DNA of 21,366 nt, taken from JAJZEO01 sp964477345 (GTDB taxonomy: Bacteria > Chlamydiota > Chlamydiia > Chlamydiales > 2-12-FULL-49-11). How positions within the stretch are numbered: position 1 is the first letter of the stretch; the number at the start of each line of letters is the position of its first letter. Under the pieces are notes generated by a model. It did not search any database, had not been told where the DNA came from, and was given only the letters and a program-made list of their open reading frames with translations. The stretch covers positions 1-21,366 of the forward strand of contig CAYZDL010000020.1 of assembly GCA_964477345.1 (NCBI GenBank), read 5' to 3'. The position numbers and the translations under genes are program-made. Shown in pieces: positions 13,764 through 21,366 of the stretch.

Positions 13764-15941
13764 ATGTATATCTCGGGTATGCAGATACTCGAACAAATTC
13801 AGCTACTAGAGATGGGGGAACATCAATCGCCGCACCAATATTTGGGTTTGCATCATTATGATGATTACCACAAAGAGATAAGATTCTTTGCCGCTAAGCA
13901 GTTGGACTATTTCTTTGAGTATCAACATGGGGTTGTCGAGGCGAAAAAAGGGGCCAAACCCGGTTTTTTTACATTCCTTGTTCCTCACGAAACGACGAGA
14001 TTTGATTATCGAATTCTCTATCAGGGGGGAATTCGTGGTTACGATCCTTACAATTTTTCCCCGATTTTTTCTTTAGTCGATGGGGATTTGTTTTCTCAGG
14101 GAAAGCATCGCACGATCTATGAAGTTCTCGGCTCTCACGTTTGTGAACATGAGGGGGTTACAGGAGTTAAATTCACCGTATGGGCTCCCAATGCCCGTTC
14201 TGTGAGTGTCGTTGGCGATTTTAATCGTTGGAAAGAATTTGCAAATCCGATGAGAAAAGTCTCTGCTCAGGGTGTTTGGGAACTCTTTATTCCGGGCTCT
14301 TCTCCTCCACTTCTCTACAAATATGTGATTAAAACAGAGTGGGGAGAGGTGCTTTTCAAGGCTGATCCTTGTGCTCATGCCTTTGAGCTGAGACCTAAAA
14401 CCGCTTCGATTGTGACAAAGCCTACCGAATTTGAATGGCGTGACGAAATATGGATGAAAAAAAGACGTCACAATTCTCAACTTGATGGTCCAATGAACAT
14501 TTATGAAATGCACTTTGGGTCGTGGCAAAAAAAGAAAGAAGGGGTTTTCCCTAATTTTCGGGAAATGGCTTCTGAGATTGTTCCTTATTTGAAAAAGATG
14601 GGATATACGCATCTCGAGATGCTTCCGATTACCGAGCACCCTTTGGATGAGTCATGGGGTTATCAAGTGACCGGTTATTTTGCCTCAACGAGTCGCTATG
14701 GGACTTTAGAAGATTTTCAAAGTTTTGTCGATCATCTTCACATGCACAATATTGGTGTCATTCTCGATTGGGCGCCGGGTCATTTTCCTTCCGATGATTA
14801 CGCGCTTGCGAGATTTGATGGAAAGCCGCTTTATGAAGTTGATCATCATCAGATGGGGAGACATCCCCAATGGAATTCTTTGATTTTTAATTATGAAGAT
14901 AAACGGGTCTGTAATTTTTTGATCGGTTCGGCCCTATTCTGGATCGATCAAGTCCATATCGATGGGATACGAGTCGATGCAGTTCAGTCGATGATGTACT
15001 TAAATTATGCTAGGGGTGAGGGGGAGTGGCAGCCGAACGAGCATGGTGGCGATGAAAACTTAGCGGCGATTGCTTTTTTACAAGAATTGAATCAATCGAT
15101 TCATGAAAGGTTCCCTGGAGTGATCACGATTGCCGAGGATGCTTCGATCAGACTTGGAATGACAAAACCGGTCGAATGGGGAGGATTGGGATTTGATTTA
15201 AAATGGAACCTCGGCTGGATGAATGATTCACTAAAATTTATGCAGAGAGATCCTATTCATCGCAAATACCACATGGAAGAATTGACAGGCAGTTATCATC
15301 GAGCCTTTCAGGAAAGATACATTCTTCCGATTTCTCATGATGAAGTGGTCCATGAAAAACGGTCTTTAATCGAGAAAATGCCTCTTGAAGAGAGGGAAAA
15401 ATTTAGTCAAGTACGCCTTTACTATTCGGCAGCTCTTTCTCATCCGGGTAAGACTCTCTTTTTCATGGGATGTGAGCTCGCTCAAAAAGCTGAGTGGTGT
15501 GTGAAGGGACAAATCCATTGGCAGCTCCTAGAAGAGCTCTCCCATAGTCAGCTTTTCAATTTTGTGCAAGAAGCCAACCATTTTTATCTGAATCACCCTG
15601 CGTTGTGGCAGATAGATTTTGATAAGAAAGGATTTGAATGGATTGATTACAATGATTACAATCACTCGGTGATTAGCTATTTGAGGCGAGGTATCGAGGA
15701 GACGTTAGTTTGCGTCCACAATTACACAAAGTCTGAGTTTGGTGAATACATCATTAAACTGCCCCATGTCAAGTCCATCAAAGAGGTATTTAACTCAGAT
15801 GAAGTTAGATATGGCGGCGCCGGGAGGCTCAATCCTTCGATTGAGATACTTGAGAATGATGCAGGCTTTAAAATGCAAATGCCCTCATTAGCTACTGTCT
15901 TTTTCGAGGTAGTATTAGATGAGCACAAAAAGAGAGTATAG
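13764..15941 (+). CDS. glgB: 1,4-alpha-glucan branching enzyme
   Basis: GlgB cuts alpha-1,4 chains and rejoins them through alpha-1,6 links to branch glycogen. Order: an N-terminal CBM48-like module (LGLHHYDD), a second CBM48 (VKFTVWAPNARSVSVVGDFN, about 134-153), and the GH13 barrel with DWAPGHF (region I), GIRVDAV with nucleophile Asp405, AEDAS with acid/base Glu458 and PISHDEVVHEK with Asp526. An all-beta C-terminal domain follows. These numbers equal the E. coli GlgB residues (405, 458, 526), and the length (725 against 728) agrees, supporting ATG 13764. ATG 13779 is the alternative; neither has a convincing Shine-Dalgarno. Overlaps ligA by 23 bases. Chlamydiae generally keep glycogen metabolism. 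Confidence 0.95.
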   Translation: MYISGMQILEQIQLLEMGEHQSPHQYLGLHHYDDYHKEIRFFAAKQLDYFFEYQHGVVEAKKGAKPGFFTFLVPHETTRFDYRILYQGGIRGYDPYNFSPIFSLVDGDLFSQGKHRTIYEVLGSHVCEHEGVTGVKFTVWAPNARSVSVVGDFNRWKEFANPMRKVSAQGVWELFIPGSSPPLLYKYVIKTEWGEVLFKADPCAHAFELRPKTASIVTKPTEFEWRDEIWMKKRRHNSQLDGPMNIYEMHFGSWQKKKEGVFPNFREMASEIVPYLKKMGYTHLEMLPITEHPLDESWGYQVTGYFASTSRYGTLEDFQSFVDHLHMHNIGVILDWAPGHFPSDDYALARFDGKPLYEVDHHQMGRHPQWNSLIFNYEDKRVCNFLIGSALFWIDQVHIDGIRVDAVQSMMYLNYARGEGEWQPNEHGGDENLAAIAFLQELNQSIHERFPGVITIAEDASIRLGMTKPVEWGGLGFDLKWNLGWMNDSLKFMQRDPIHRKYHMEELTGSYHRAFQERYILPISHDEVVHEKRSLIEKMPLEEREKFSQVRLYYSAALSHPGKTLFFMGCELAQKAEWCVKGQIHWQLLEELSHSQLFNFVQEANHFYLNHPALWQIDFDKKGFEWIDYNDYNHSVISYLRRGIEETLVCVHNYTKSEFGEYIIKLPHVKSIKEVFNSDEVRYGGAGRLNPSIEILENDAGFKMQMPSLATVFFEVVLDEHKKRV

Positions 15942-17925
15942 CGACTTAGTCAAAGAAGCCCTACGTCATGATCGGCTTTACTTCGTTGAAGTTAGCCCTG
16001 AAATCTCTGATTATGAATATGATAAATTAATTAAAAAGATCGAGTCAATAGAAAAGGCTCATCCCGACTGGATATTGGACAATTCGCCTACTCAAAGGGT
16101 GACAGGGGATGCCAAGCAGAAATCGAAATTTGCGCAGGTCGAGCATACAGCGCCGATGCTTTCTTTGATGAATACCTATTCTGGTGATGAGTTGGGTGAT
16201 TTTGCAGCCCGGATGCAGAAATTTTTGGAAATCACCGATGTCGAATTTAATGCAGAATTGAAAATTGACGGGGTGGCGATGAGCCTAAGATATGAAGAGG
16301 GGAGATTAGTCCGAGGAGTGACAAGGGGCGATGGCCGCAAAGGTGAGGATGTCACTGAAAATATCATGACGATCAAATCACTACCCCACATTCTTAAAGG
16401 GAAAAACATTCCTAAGGTTCTCGAGTTAAGGGGTGAAATCTATATGCCCCTAACCGTTTTTCATAAGCTTAATCAGGCCAAGGAAGAAGCGGGAGATGAA
16501 GTGTATGCCAATCCCCGAAACGCAGCTGCAGGATCACTAAAGCTTCTTGATGCAAGAGAATCAGAGAGACGGCATCTTGATATTTTTCTCTACGATATTG
16601 CTGAAGGGGGTGATGAGTTAGAAAAGCAATCTCAGATCGCTTCATTTTTAGGAAAATATGGATTCCCTGTCTTTTCGAAAGAACTCTCTAAAGTATGTCG
16701 TTCAACGAATGAAATCCTCGAATTTGCAGGCATGATTGAAATGAAGAGGAGAACTCTTCCGTTTGAAATCGATGGAATCGTTGTAAAACTCAATGATCTA
16801 AAAGAGAGAAAGCACATCGGGATGACGGGAAAATGCCCCCGCTGGGCTGTAGCCTATAAGTTTGCTCCTGAACAGGCCTTGGCAGTGATTAAAGAAATCA
16901 CAGTGCAGGTGGGCCGAACAGGGGTTTTAACTCCTGTGGCAGAACTTACCCCGGTTAAACTAGCGGGAAGCACGATTAGCCGTGCTACATTACATAATCA
17001 AGACGAAATTGACAGAAAGGATATCCGAGTTGGCGATACTGTCGTGATTGAGAAGGGGGGAGATGTGATTCCCAAGGTTGTATCTGTCGATCTCAAAAAG
17101 CGGAAAAACGGTGCTGAAAAATGGCATATGCCGACCAAATGTCCCAGCTGTGGTGGGAAAGTGGTTCATGAAATTGACCAGGTGGCTGTTCGATGCATAA
17201 ACCCCGATTGTAAATCGAAAAATCTGAGGAAAATCGCCTTCTTTGCTGCCAAGGATGCAATGGATATCGATCACATGGGGGAAAAGGTTGTAGAAAAGCT
17301 AACTGTTGCAGGATTTGTGGCTACTTTTTCCGATATCTATCGATTGACTGTCGAGGATCTATCTCAAATTGAAGGCTTTAAAGAGAAGTCCGTAGACAAT
17401 TTACTTCAAAGTATCGAAAAATCGAAGGATACGACTCTTGATCGTTTTATTTTTGCCCTCGGGATCAAACATGTTGGTAAGCAGACGGCAGAATTGATTG
17501 CAGACTATGTGGGCACCATCGATCGGTTTGTCAACTTAACAGAAGAGGAGCTTCTCGATATTGGGGGTATCGGCCCGATCGTCGCAGAATCAATGATCTC
17601 CTTCCTTGAGGAGAAAGGGAATATTGATGAGATCAATCATTTACTGAGTCTTGGAATCAATCCTAAAGGTCCTAAGAAGAAAAAGTTGACCCATGCATTT
17701 GGAGGGAAGACATTTGTTCTCACCGGAACTCTTGAGCATTTTACTCGAAGTGAGGCGGCGGCTTTGATTAAGGAGCGTGGGGGGAAAGTATCCGGATCTG
17801 TCAGCGCTCAAACTGATTTTGTATTAGCCGGTGAGTCTGCTGGCTCTAAGTATGATATGGCAGTCAAATTAGGTGTCAAAATCATCACCGAAAATGAATT
17901 TCAGAGAATGATGGAAAACAATTAG
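15919..17925 (+). CDS. ligA: NAD-dependent DNA ligase LigA
   Basis: Seals nicks with NAD as adenylate donor; the essential ligase for Okazaki fragment joining and repair. Order: domain Ia with ISDYEYDKL and DNSPTQRVTG; adenylation domain with KIDG (Lys115 forms the adenylate) and RGDGRKGEDVTENI; OB fold; Zn finger with Cys408, Cys411, Cys426 and Cys431 (CPSC...CINPDC), close to the E. coli positions; helix-hairpin-helix repeats (IGGIGPIVAESM near 550); and a C-terminal BRCT domain (about 590-668, FVLTGTLEHFTRSEAA). The length of 668 is typical. ATG 15919 lies inside glgB with GAGGT 8-9 bases upstream, so expression is probably coupled to glgB. Complete and apparently functional. Confidence 0.97.
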   Translation: MSTKREYSDLVKEALRHDRLYFVEVSPEISDYEYDKLIKKIESIEKAHPDWILDNSPTQRVTGDAKQKSKFAQVEHTAPMLSLMNTYSGDELGDFAARMQKFLEITDVEFNAELKIDGVAMSLRYEEGRLVRGVTRGDGRKGEDVTENIMTIKSLPHILKGKNIPKVLELRGEIYMPLTVFHKLNQAKEEAGDEVYANPRNAAAGSLKLLDARESERRHLDIFLYDIAEGGDELEKQSQIASFLGKYGFPVFSKELSKVCRSTNEILEFAGMIEMKRRTLPFEIDGIVVKLNDLKERKHIGMTGKCPRWAVAYKFAPEQALAVIKEITVQVGRTGVLTPVAELTPVKLAGSTISRATLHNQDEIDRKDIRVGDTVVIEKGGDVIPKVVSVDLKKRKNGAEKWHMPTKCPSCGGKVVHEIDQVAVRCINPDCKSKNLRKIAFFAAKDAMDIDHMGEKVVEKLTVAGFVATFSDIYRLTVEDLSQIEGFKEKSVDNLLQSIEKSKDTTLDRFIFALGIKHVGKQTAELIADYVGTIDRFVNLTEEELLDIGGIGPIVAESMISFLEEKGNIDEINHLLSLGINPKGPKKKKLTHAFGGKTFVLTGTLEHFTRSEAAALIKERGGKVSGSVSAQTDFVLAGESAGSKYDMAVKLGVKIITENEFQRMMENN

Positions 17926-17948
17926 ATTCTTTGACTAGTCGATAAGGT

Positions 17949-19235
17949 ATGAACAAGTTTAAGAAATCGTTATTCCCCCTCTTCTTTGTCATCTTCATGG
18001 ATAACTTCGGTTTTGGGGTGATTTTCAACATGCTCCCGACCGTATTTCTCGACACCCATTTCCATCTCTTACCTCTTGGAGCTTCGACTACATCGAGAAA
18101 TATTTTTCTTGCTATCACCTTTGGTGTATTTCCTTTAACACAGCTCATGGGAGCCCCGCTGATTGGCGACTTTGCTGATCACTTTGGACGAAAGAAAGCG
18201 CTTTATGTAACGATCTTGGCTGTGACCATCGGGTATATAATCTCGGGTCTAGCTATTTCCATCAATAGCTTGAGTTTGCTCATCATTAGCCGTCTCCTTA
18301 CCGGCTTTTTTGCCGGGAATTTGAGTATTTGCTTAGCGGCGATTGCAGATATGAGCCCTAATGAAAAAGGGCGTGCCCGGAATTTTTCTCATGTGACGAC
18401 CATATTTGGATTTAGCTGGATATTAGCGATGGTTATTTCAGGATACATCTCAGATCCTGCGTATCTAGGAAATCACGGACCTACGACTGTTTTTTTAGTC
18501 ACCGCCTTATTTTCCTTTCTTAGCTATTTGGCTGTTAAGTTCTTCTTCTCCGAAACCTTTGAATGCAAAGGAGGGGGGAAATTTGACCTTTTAAAAGGGA
18601 TTAAGAATGTCGGTGAAGCACTAGCTCTTAAAAAGGTTCGCTCTCTATTTGTCGCCTACTTTTTTTGGGTCATTGGTTGGGGAATGGTGATGCAATGGTT
18701 TCCAGCCTATTCAATGGAAGTGTATCGTGTGACCCCACTTACGACAACAACATGGATGACTATCTTTGGAGTTAGTTGGACATTAGGTAGTTCGCTGCTC
18801 AACAATTTACTTTTGAAAAAATTCCATTCGATCACAATTGCAGTGATAGGCTCATCTCTGAGTGCCCTTTGCCTTCTTTTGAATATTTTTCTTCCCTGGT
18901 TTGAAGTCTTTTGCATTGTAATCGCTGTTGGATCGATATTTTCAGCCTTTACTATGTGCAATACAATGAATCTCACCTCAATGGCGGCTCCTCCTGATGT
19001 GCAGGGAAAAGTGATGGGGCTTTCTCAATCAATCATGTCGTTTGGATGGCTCATCTCTTCCGGCTTAGCGATTCTTCTCGTTCGAGGCGACATACATCTG
19101 ATTCTTTGGTCAACAACGATCAATCTCGCTGGTGCCTTTATCGTTCTCGCTTTAATCTATCTTGCTCATCGATTGCGACATGACAATGAAGAGCCCTTAA
19201 AGAAAAGCACCTTTGTCGATCATCAGCAAGATTAG
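17949..19235 (+). CDS. MFS transporter, substrate unknown
   Basis: A 428-residue inner-membrane transporter of the major facilitator superfamily with about twelve hydrophobic helices split into two halves by a charged loop (FECKGGGKFDLLKG, about residue 205). The MFS motif A is present between helices 2 and 3: GDFADHFGRKK, residues 73-83. PTVFLDTHFHLL after helix 1 and GSIFSAFTMCNTMNLTS late in the protein suit the tetracycline-resistance-like drug/H+ antiporter branch, but motif A is shared across the superfamily, so substrate prediction is not safe. The start is ATG 17949 with AAGG a few bases before, 23 bases after ligA. Its stop codon overlaps that of the convergent gene. Confidence 0.85.
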   Translation: MNKFKKSLFPLFFVIFMDNFGFGVIFNMLPTVFLDTHFHLLPLGASTTSRNIFLAITFGVFPLTQLMGAPLIGDFADHFGRKKALYVTILAVTIGYIISGLAISINSLSLLIISRLLTGFFAGNLSICLAAIADMSPNEKGRARNFSHVTTIFGFSWILAMVISGYISDPAYLGNHGPTTVFLVTALFSFLSYLAVKFFFSETFECKGGGKFDLLKGIKNVGEALALKKVRSLFVAYFFWVIGWGMVMQWFPAYSMEVYRVTPLTTTTWMTIFGVSWTLGSSLLNNLLLKKFHSITIAVIGSSLSALCLLLNIFLPWFEVFCIVIAVGSIFSAFTMCNTMNLTSMAAPPDVQGKVMGLSQSIMSFGWLISSGLAILLVRGDIHLILWSTTINLAGAFIVLALIYLAHRLRHDNEEPLKKSTFVDHQQD

Positions 19236-20113
19236 GCTGGCTGAGCTATGGGGCTTATCCGAAATGTTTGAACGGGAGCTTCTTTCTTTTCTCCTCGTTT
19301 CACCCCGATGATGCAATGAAATGATTCGCCTGCAAGTGAGCTGGTCAATCCATACTTTCTCCGGAGCCACTCAAGATCGTAAGAGGTAAAGGCTATATAC
19401 CAAATCTTCGTCACCTCATCGAAGTTATCGACCTCTTTTTCAAACAAACCAGTGATCACAAAGTGAAAAGATTCTCCCACTTCCTTTGGAGTTACCCCAA
19501 AGTCGATGTTTTCGGCAGACAGGATAGCAGGAATGTGGGCCCCCAGGTAATTAATCAATTGGAAATGAGGAGGGATTTCGCCTTCTTGTCTTTTGAGGAA
19601 GGGAAGAGCAATTGTCAACATACGATCGGGTAGTTTTACGAAGTACAGCCCCTCATGGCTCTTCAGAAGGCGTCCCTTTTGACAAAAAAGGAGTCTGAGG
19701 TGCTTTAAAAGGGGGTCTTGGATAGGTTTTGCAGGGGAGGTTGATTCCTGAGAGGTTCGAAGGAGCAGGGGAGCCGAATAAGGGGGAGTCTCTTGAAAAG
19801 GATTCGGGAATGGGGTCTCGATAGGTTCATAAGGGAACCGGCCCCTAGGATCAGGACGGATAAAGTCGTCTAAATTGGGTAAAGTCCACCCTTTTTTCTT
19901 CTCCTTTATTCCTAAAAGGCGGGCTGTGAAGTCGAGAAAAGTAGACTTTTCTACCTCTTCTGCATCTTTCATGGTCGAAAGATCGAAGGGAAAAGACGAT
20001 TTTCTCTCGATTCTGGTAAGCCGGAAACCGGTTCGCCTCGTGTGAGATGAAGAGGTGGTGCGAAAAGTGGTATTAATCGCACGTTGAATTGATTGTAGAC
20101 GGACAGGCTGCAT
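19232..20113 (-). CDS. Uncharacterised protein with disordered proline-rich N-terminal half
   Basis: I do not recognise this 293-residue protein. The first 50 residues are basic and Ser/Thr/Arg-rich (TTFRTTSSSHTRRTGFRLTR). A Pro-rich stretch follows near 85-125 (PIETPFPNPFQETPPYS). The last 160 residues look folded, with alternating strands and helices (SFHFVITGLFEKEVDNF, then IWYIAFTSYDLEWLRRKYG). No signal peptide or membrane helix is seen. A perfect TATAAT (20121-20126) sits only 7 bases before the ATG at 20113, so if it is the real -10 box, translation would start later; ATG 19972 (MKDAEEVEK) is the next in-frame choice. There is no Shine-Dalgarno at 20113. It lies between miaB and a convergent transporter gene. 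Confidence 0.6.
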   Translation of the reverse strand: MQPVRLQSIQRAINTTFRTTSSSHTRRTGFRLTRIERKSSFPFDLSTMKDAEEVEKSTFLDFTARLLGIKEKKKGWTLPNLDDFIRPDPRGRFPYEPIETPFPNPFQETPPYSAPLLLRTSQESTSPAKPIQDPLLKHLRLLFCQKGRLLKSHEGLYFVKLPDRMLTIALPFLKRQEGEIPPHFQLINYLGAHIPAILSAENIDFGVTPKEVGESFHFVITGLFEKEVDNFDEVTKIWYIAFTSYDLEWLRRKYGLTSSLAGESFHCIIGVKRGEKKEAPVQTFRISPIAQPA

Positions 20114-20163
20114 ACAAAGAATTATAGCAGACTAAGACTAATCGATATATTCAATAAATTAAT

Positions 20164-21366
20164 TTACACAATGGCAAGGTTCTCTTCTAGCTGTCCTAGG
20201 AGAGTTTCGTGGTTAAACGAGTGGACCTTTACTTGTTGAACTGTTCCGATAAGGGAGTCGGGGCCATCGATGATCACTTTTTTCCAGCAGCGGGTTCTCC
20301 CTTTGAGCTGTCCATTGCGGTTCCGTTTTTCAAACAACACCTCAACAGTGTCCCCAAGCATAGAGGATCTCTCTTGAGCCGCTTGTTGCCTATAAAACTC
20401 GAACAGTCTTCTGTGTCGATCATCTTTGACTTCTTGGGGAACGTCGTCTTTAAATCGCATGGCGGGAGTTCCATTCCTAGCCGAATAGGTATAGATGAAG
20501 GCTACTGAATAGGGGATCTGTCTGAAAACGTCCATTGTCTCTTCAAATTCTTCCTCAGTTTCAGTGGGGAAGCCTACGATGATATCAGTTCCAAGGGATG
20601 CATTTGGAACGAGTTCTTTGAGCATCGCCACTTTTTCAAAATATTGCTCCTTAGTGTAGATTCTGTGCATCTTTTTTAAGATTCTATTTGCTCCGGCTTG
20701 GATGGGGAAGTGAACAAATTCGCACACGCTTGGTAAATCGCGGATTGCTTCCATCAATTCTCTTGTGATATCGATAGGATGGGAAGTTAAGAAACGAATC
20801 CTCTCGATTCCTTCAATTTTATCTAGTCGGTAGAGAAGATCATGAAAAAGACAGTTTGTCTCAGGGGTATCTTTCCCGTAGCTATTGACGTTTTGCCCAA
20901 GAAGGGTGATCTCTTTGTACCCCTCGGCGGCTAACTTCCGCACCTCTTTCTCGACATCGTCTGGGGGTCTTGAGACCTCCTTGCCTCGAGTATAGGGAAC
21001 TACGCAATAGGTACAGTATTTGTCACATCCACGGATGATCGATACATAGGCACAAACATTACTTTCTTTCTTTGCACCTAGGTAGTCAAGATTTTCTTCG
21101 AATGAAAGATCGGTTCGAATCGCCTGTTTGCCTGTGACGATCACATCGTTAAGGACTTCGGAGAGGTCAGAAATGTTATTGGTCCCTAGAACAAAATCGA
21201 TGTGAGGAAGCTTTCGAAAGAGCGACTCTTTCTTTGCCATCGCCATGCAGCCCGTCACTCCAATAATGCGTTTTCGTCCCCGCGATCTTCCGAGTTGGCC
21301 TAGTTTCCCCATCACCTTTCTTTCGGCTAAGTCTCTGATTGAGCATGTGTTATAGATTAAGAGATC
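20164..21366 (-). CDS. miaB: tRNA (isopentenyladenosine-37) methylthiotransferase MiaB, 5' end cut by window edge
   Basis: MiaB adds the 2-methylthio group to i6A37 of tRNAs reading U-initial codons. The frame is open to the right edge: the residues before the internal GTG/ATG at 21310-21315 read DLLIYNTCSIRDLAERKV, matching the MiaB block NTCSVREKAEQKV, so the gene starts outside the window and lacks roughly 40-50 residues here. Seen: two of the three UPF0004 cysteines (NTCS, TGCMA); the radical-SAM motif GCDKYCTYCVVPYTRG; LLGQNVNSYG, typical of MiaB; HFPIQAGANRILKKMHR (the family usually has HLPVQSGS); and a C-terminal TRAM-like region (VEVLFEKRNRNGQLKGRTR). The GQNVNSYG and NTCSIR blocks separate it from MtaB at 11137. 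Confidence 0.93.
   Translation of the reverse strand, partial: DLLIYNTCSIRDLAERKVMGKLGQLGRSRGRKRIIGVTGCMAMAKKESLFRKLPHIDFVLGTNNISDLSEVLNDVIVTGKQAIRTDLSFEENLDYLGAKKESNVCAYVSIIRGCDKYCTYCVVPYTRGKEVSRPPDDVEKEVRKLAAEGYKEITLLGQNVNSYGKDTPETNCLFHDLLYRLDKIEGIERIRFLTSHPIDITRELMEAIRDLPSVCEFVHFPIQAGANRILKKMHRIYTKEQYFEKVAMLKELVPNASLGTDIIVGFPTETEEEFEETMDVFRQIPYSVAFIYTYSARNGTPAMRFKDDVPQEVKDDRHRRLFEFYRQQAAQERSSMLGDTVEVLFEKRNRNGQLKGRTRCWKKVIIDGPDSLIGTVQQVKVHSFNHETLLGQLEENLAIV

Noticed and set aside
14073..14639. 188-codon ORF on the minus strand inside glgB
   Set aside because: It is a shadow of the conserved GlgB reading frame, with improbable composition and no ribosome site I could see.
20310..21315. miaB starting at the internal GTG/ATG near 21315
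   Set aside because: The residues encoded upstream to the window edge match the conserved NTCS block of MiaB, so the gene continues beyond the window.
1..21366. CRISPR array, tRNA, rRNA or transposase
   Set aside because: No regularly spaced repeats, cloverleaf-like segment, rRNA-like sequence or transposase motif was seen in any intergenic space or frame.

Overview
The window most likely comes from a member of the Chlamydiae outside the Chlamydiaceae (a Chlamydia-like or environmental lineage). The inference rests on recalled gene content and order. A MalDH of chlamydial type, a small FAD oxidoreductase, a PhnP-like hydrolase and HflX lie together here, and their homologues are also neighbours in Chlamydia trachomatis (CT375, CT376, CT379, CT380). 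A full citrate synthase, which the Chlamydiaceae lack, argues for an environmental lineage. A 10-N scaffold gap shows that this is a draft assembly.

Layout. 1-177 (-): N-terminal piece of a formyltetrahydrofolate deformylase. 238-6912 (+): a tightly packed run of malate dehydrogenase (frameshifted near its 3' end), citrate synthase, a six-helix membrane protein, the FAD oxidoreductase, the PhnP-like hydrolase (split by the N gap), hflX and radC. Most of these genes overlap or nearly abut. 7011-11072 (-): an unrecognised 1117-residue protein with its own good promoter, and upstream of it a YhgN/MarC membrane protein. 11137-19235 (+): mtaB, a gene whose C-terminus resembles the tail of GH95 glycosidases, a roughly 390-base stretch with ORF debris, glgB, ligA and an MFS transporter. 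19232-21366 (-): an unrecognised 293-residue protein and miaB, cut by the window edge.

How the genes fit together. mdh and gltA catalyse consecutive TCA steps (malate to oxaloacetate to citrate) and share one base (TAATG). glgB and the GH95-like gene suggest a glycogen or glucan locus. hflX, mtaB and miaB act on ribosomes or tRNA. ligA acts in DNA replication and repair, while the role of radC is unsettled.

I found no tRNA, rRNA, CRISPR array or recognisable transposase. The points most worth checking are the mdh lesion, the gap flanked by 9-base repeats whose removal restores the hydrolase frame, the mitochondrial-like citrate synthase, the 1117-residue orphan with a possible 32-codon ORF behind it, and the GH95-like partner of glgB.
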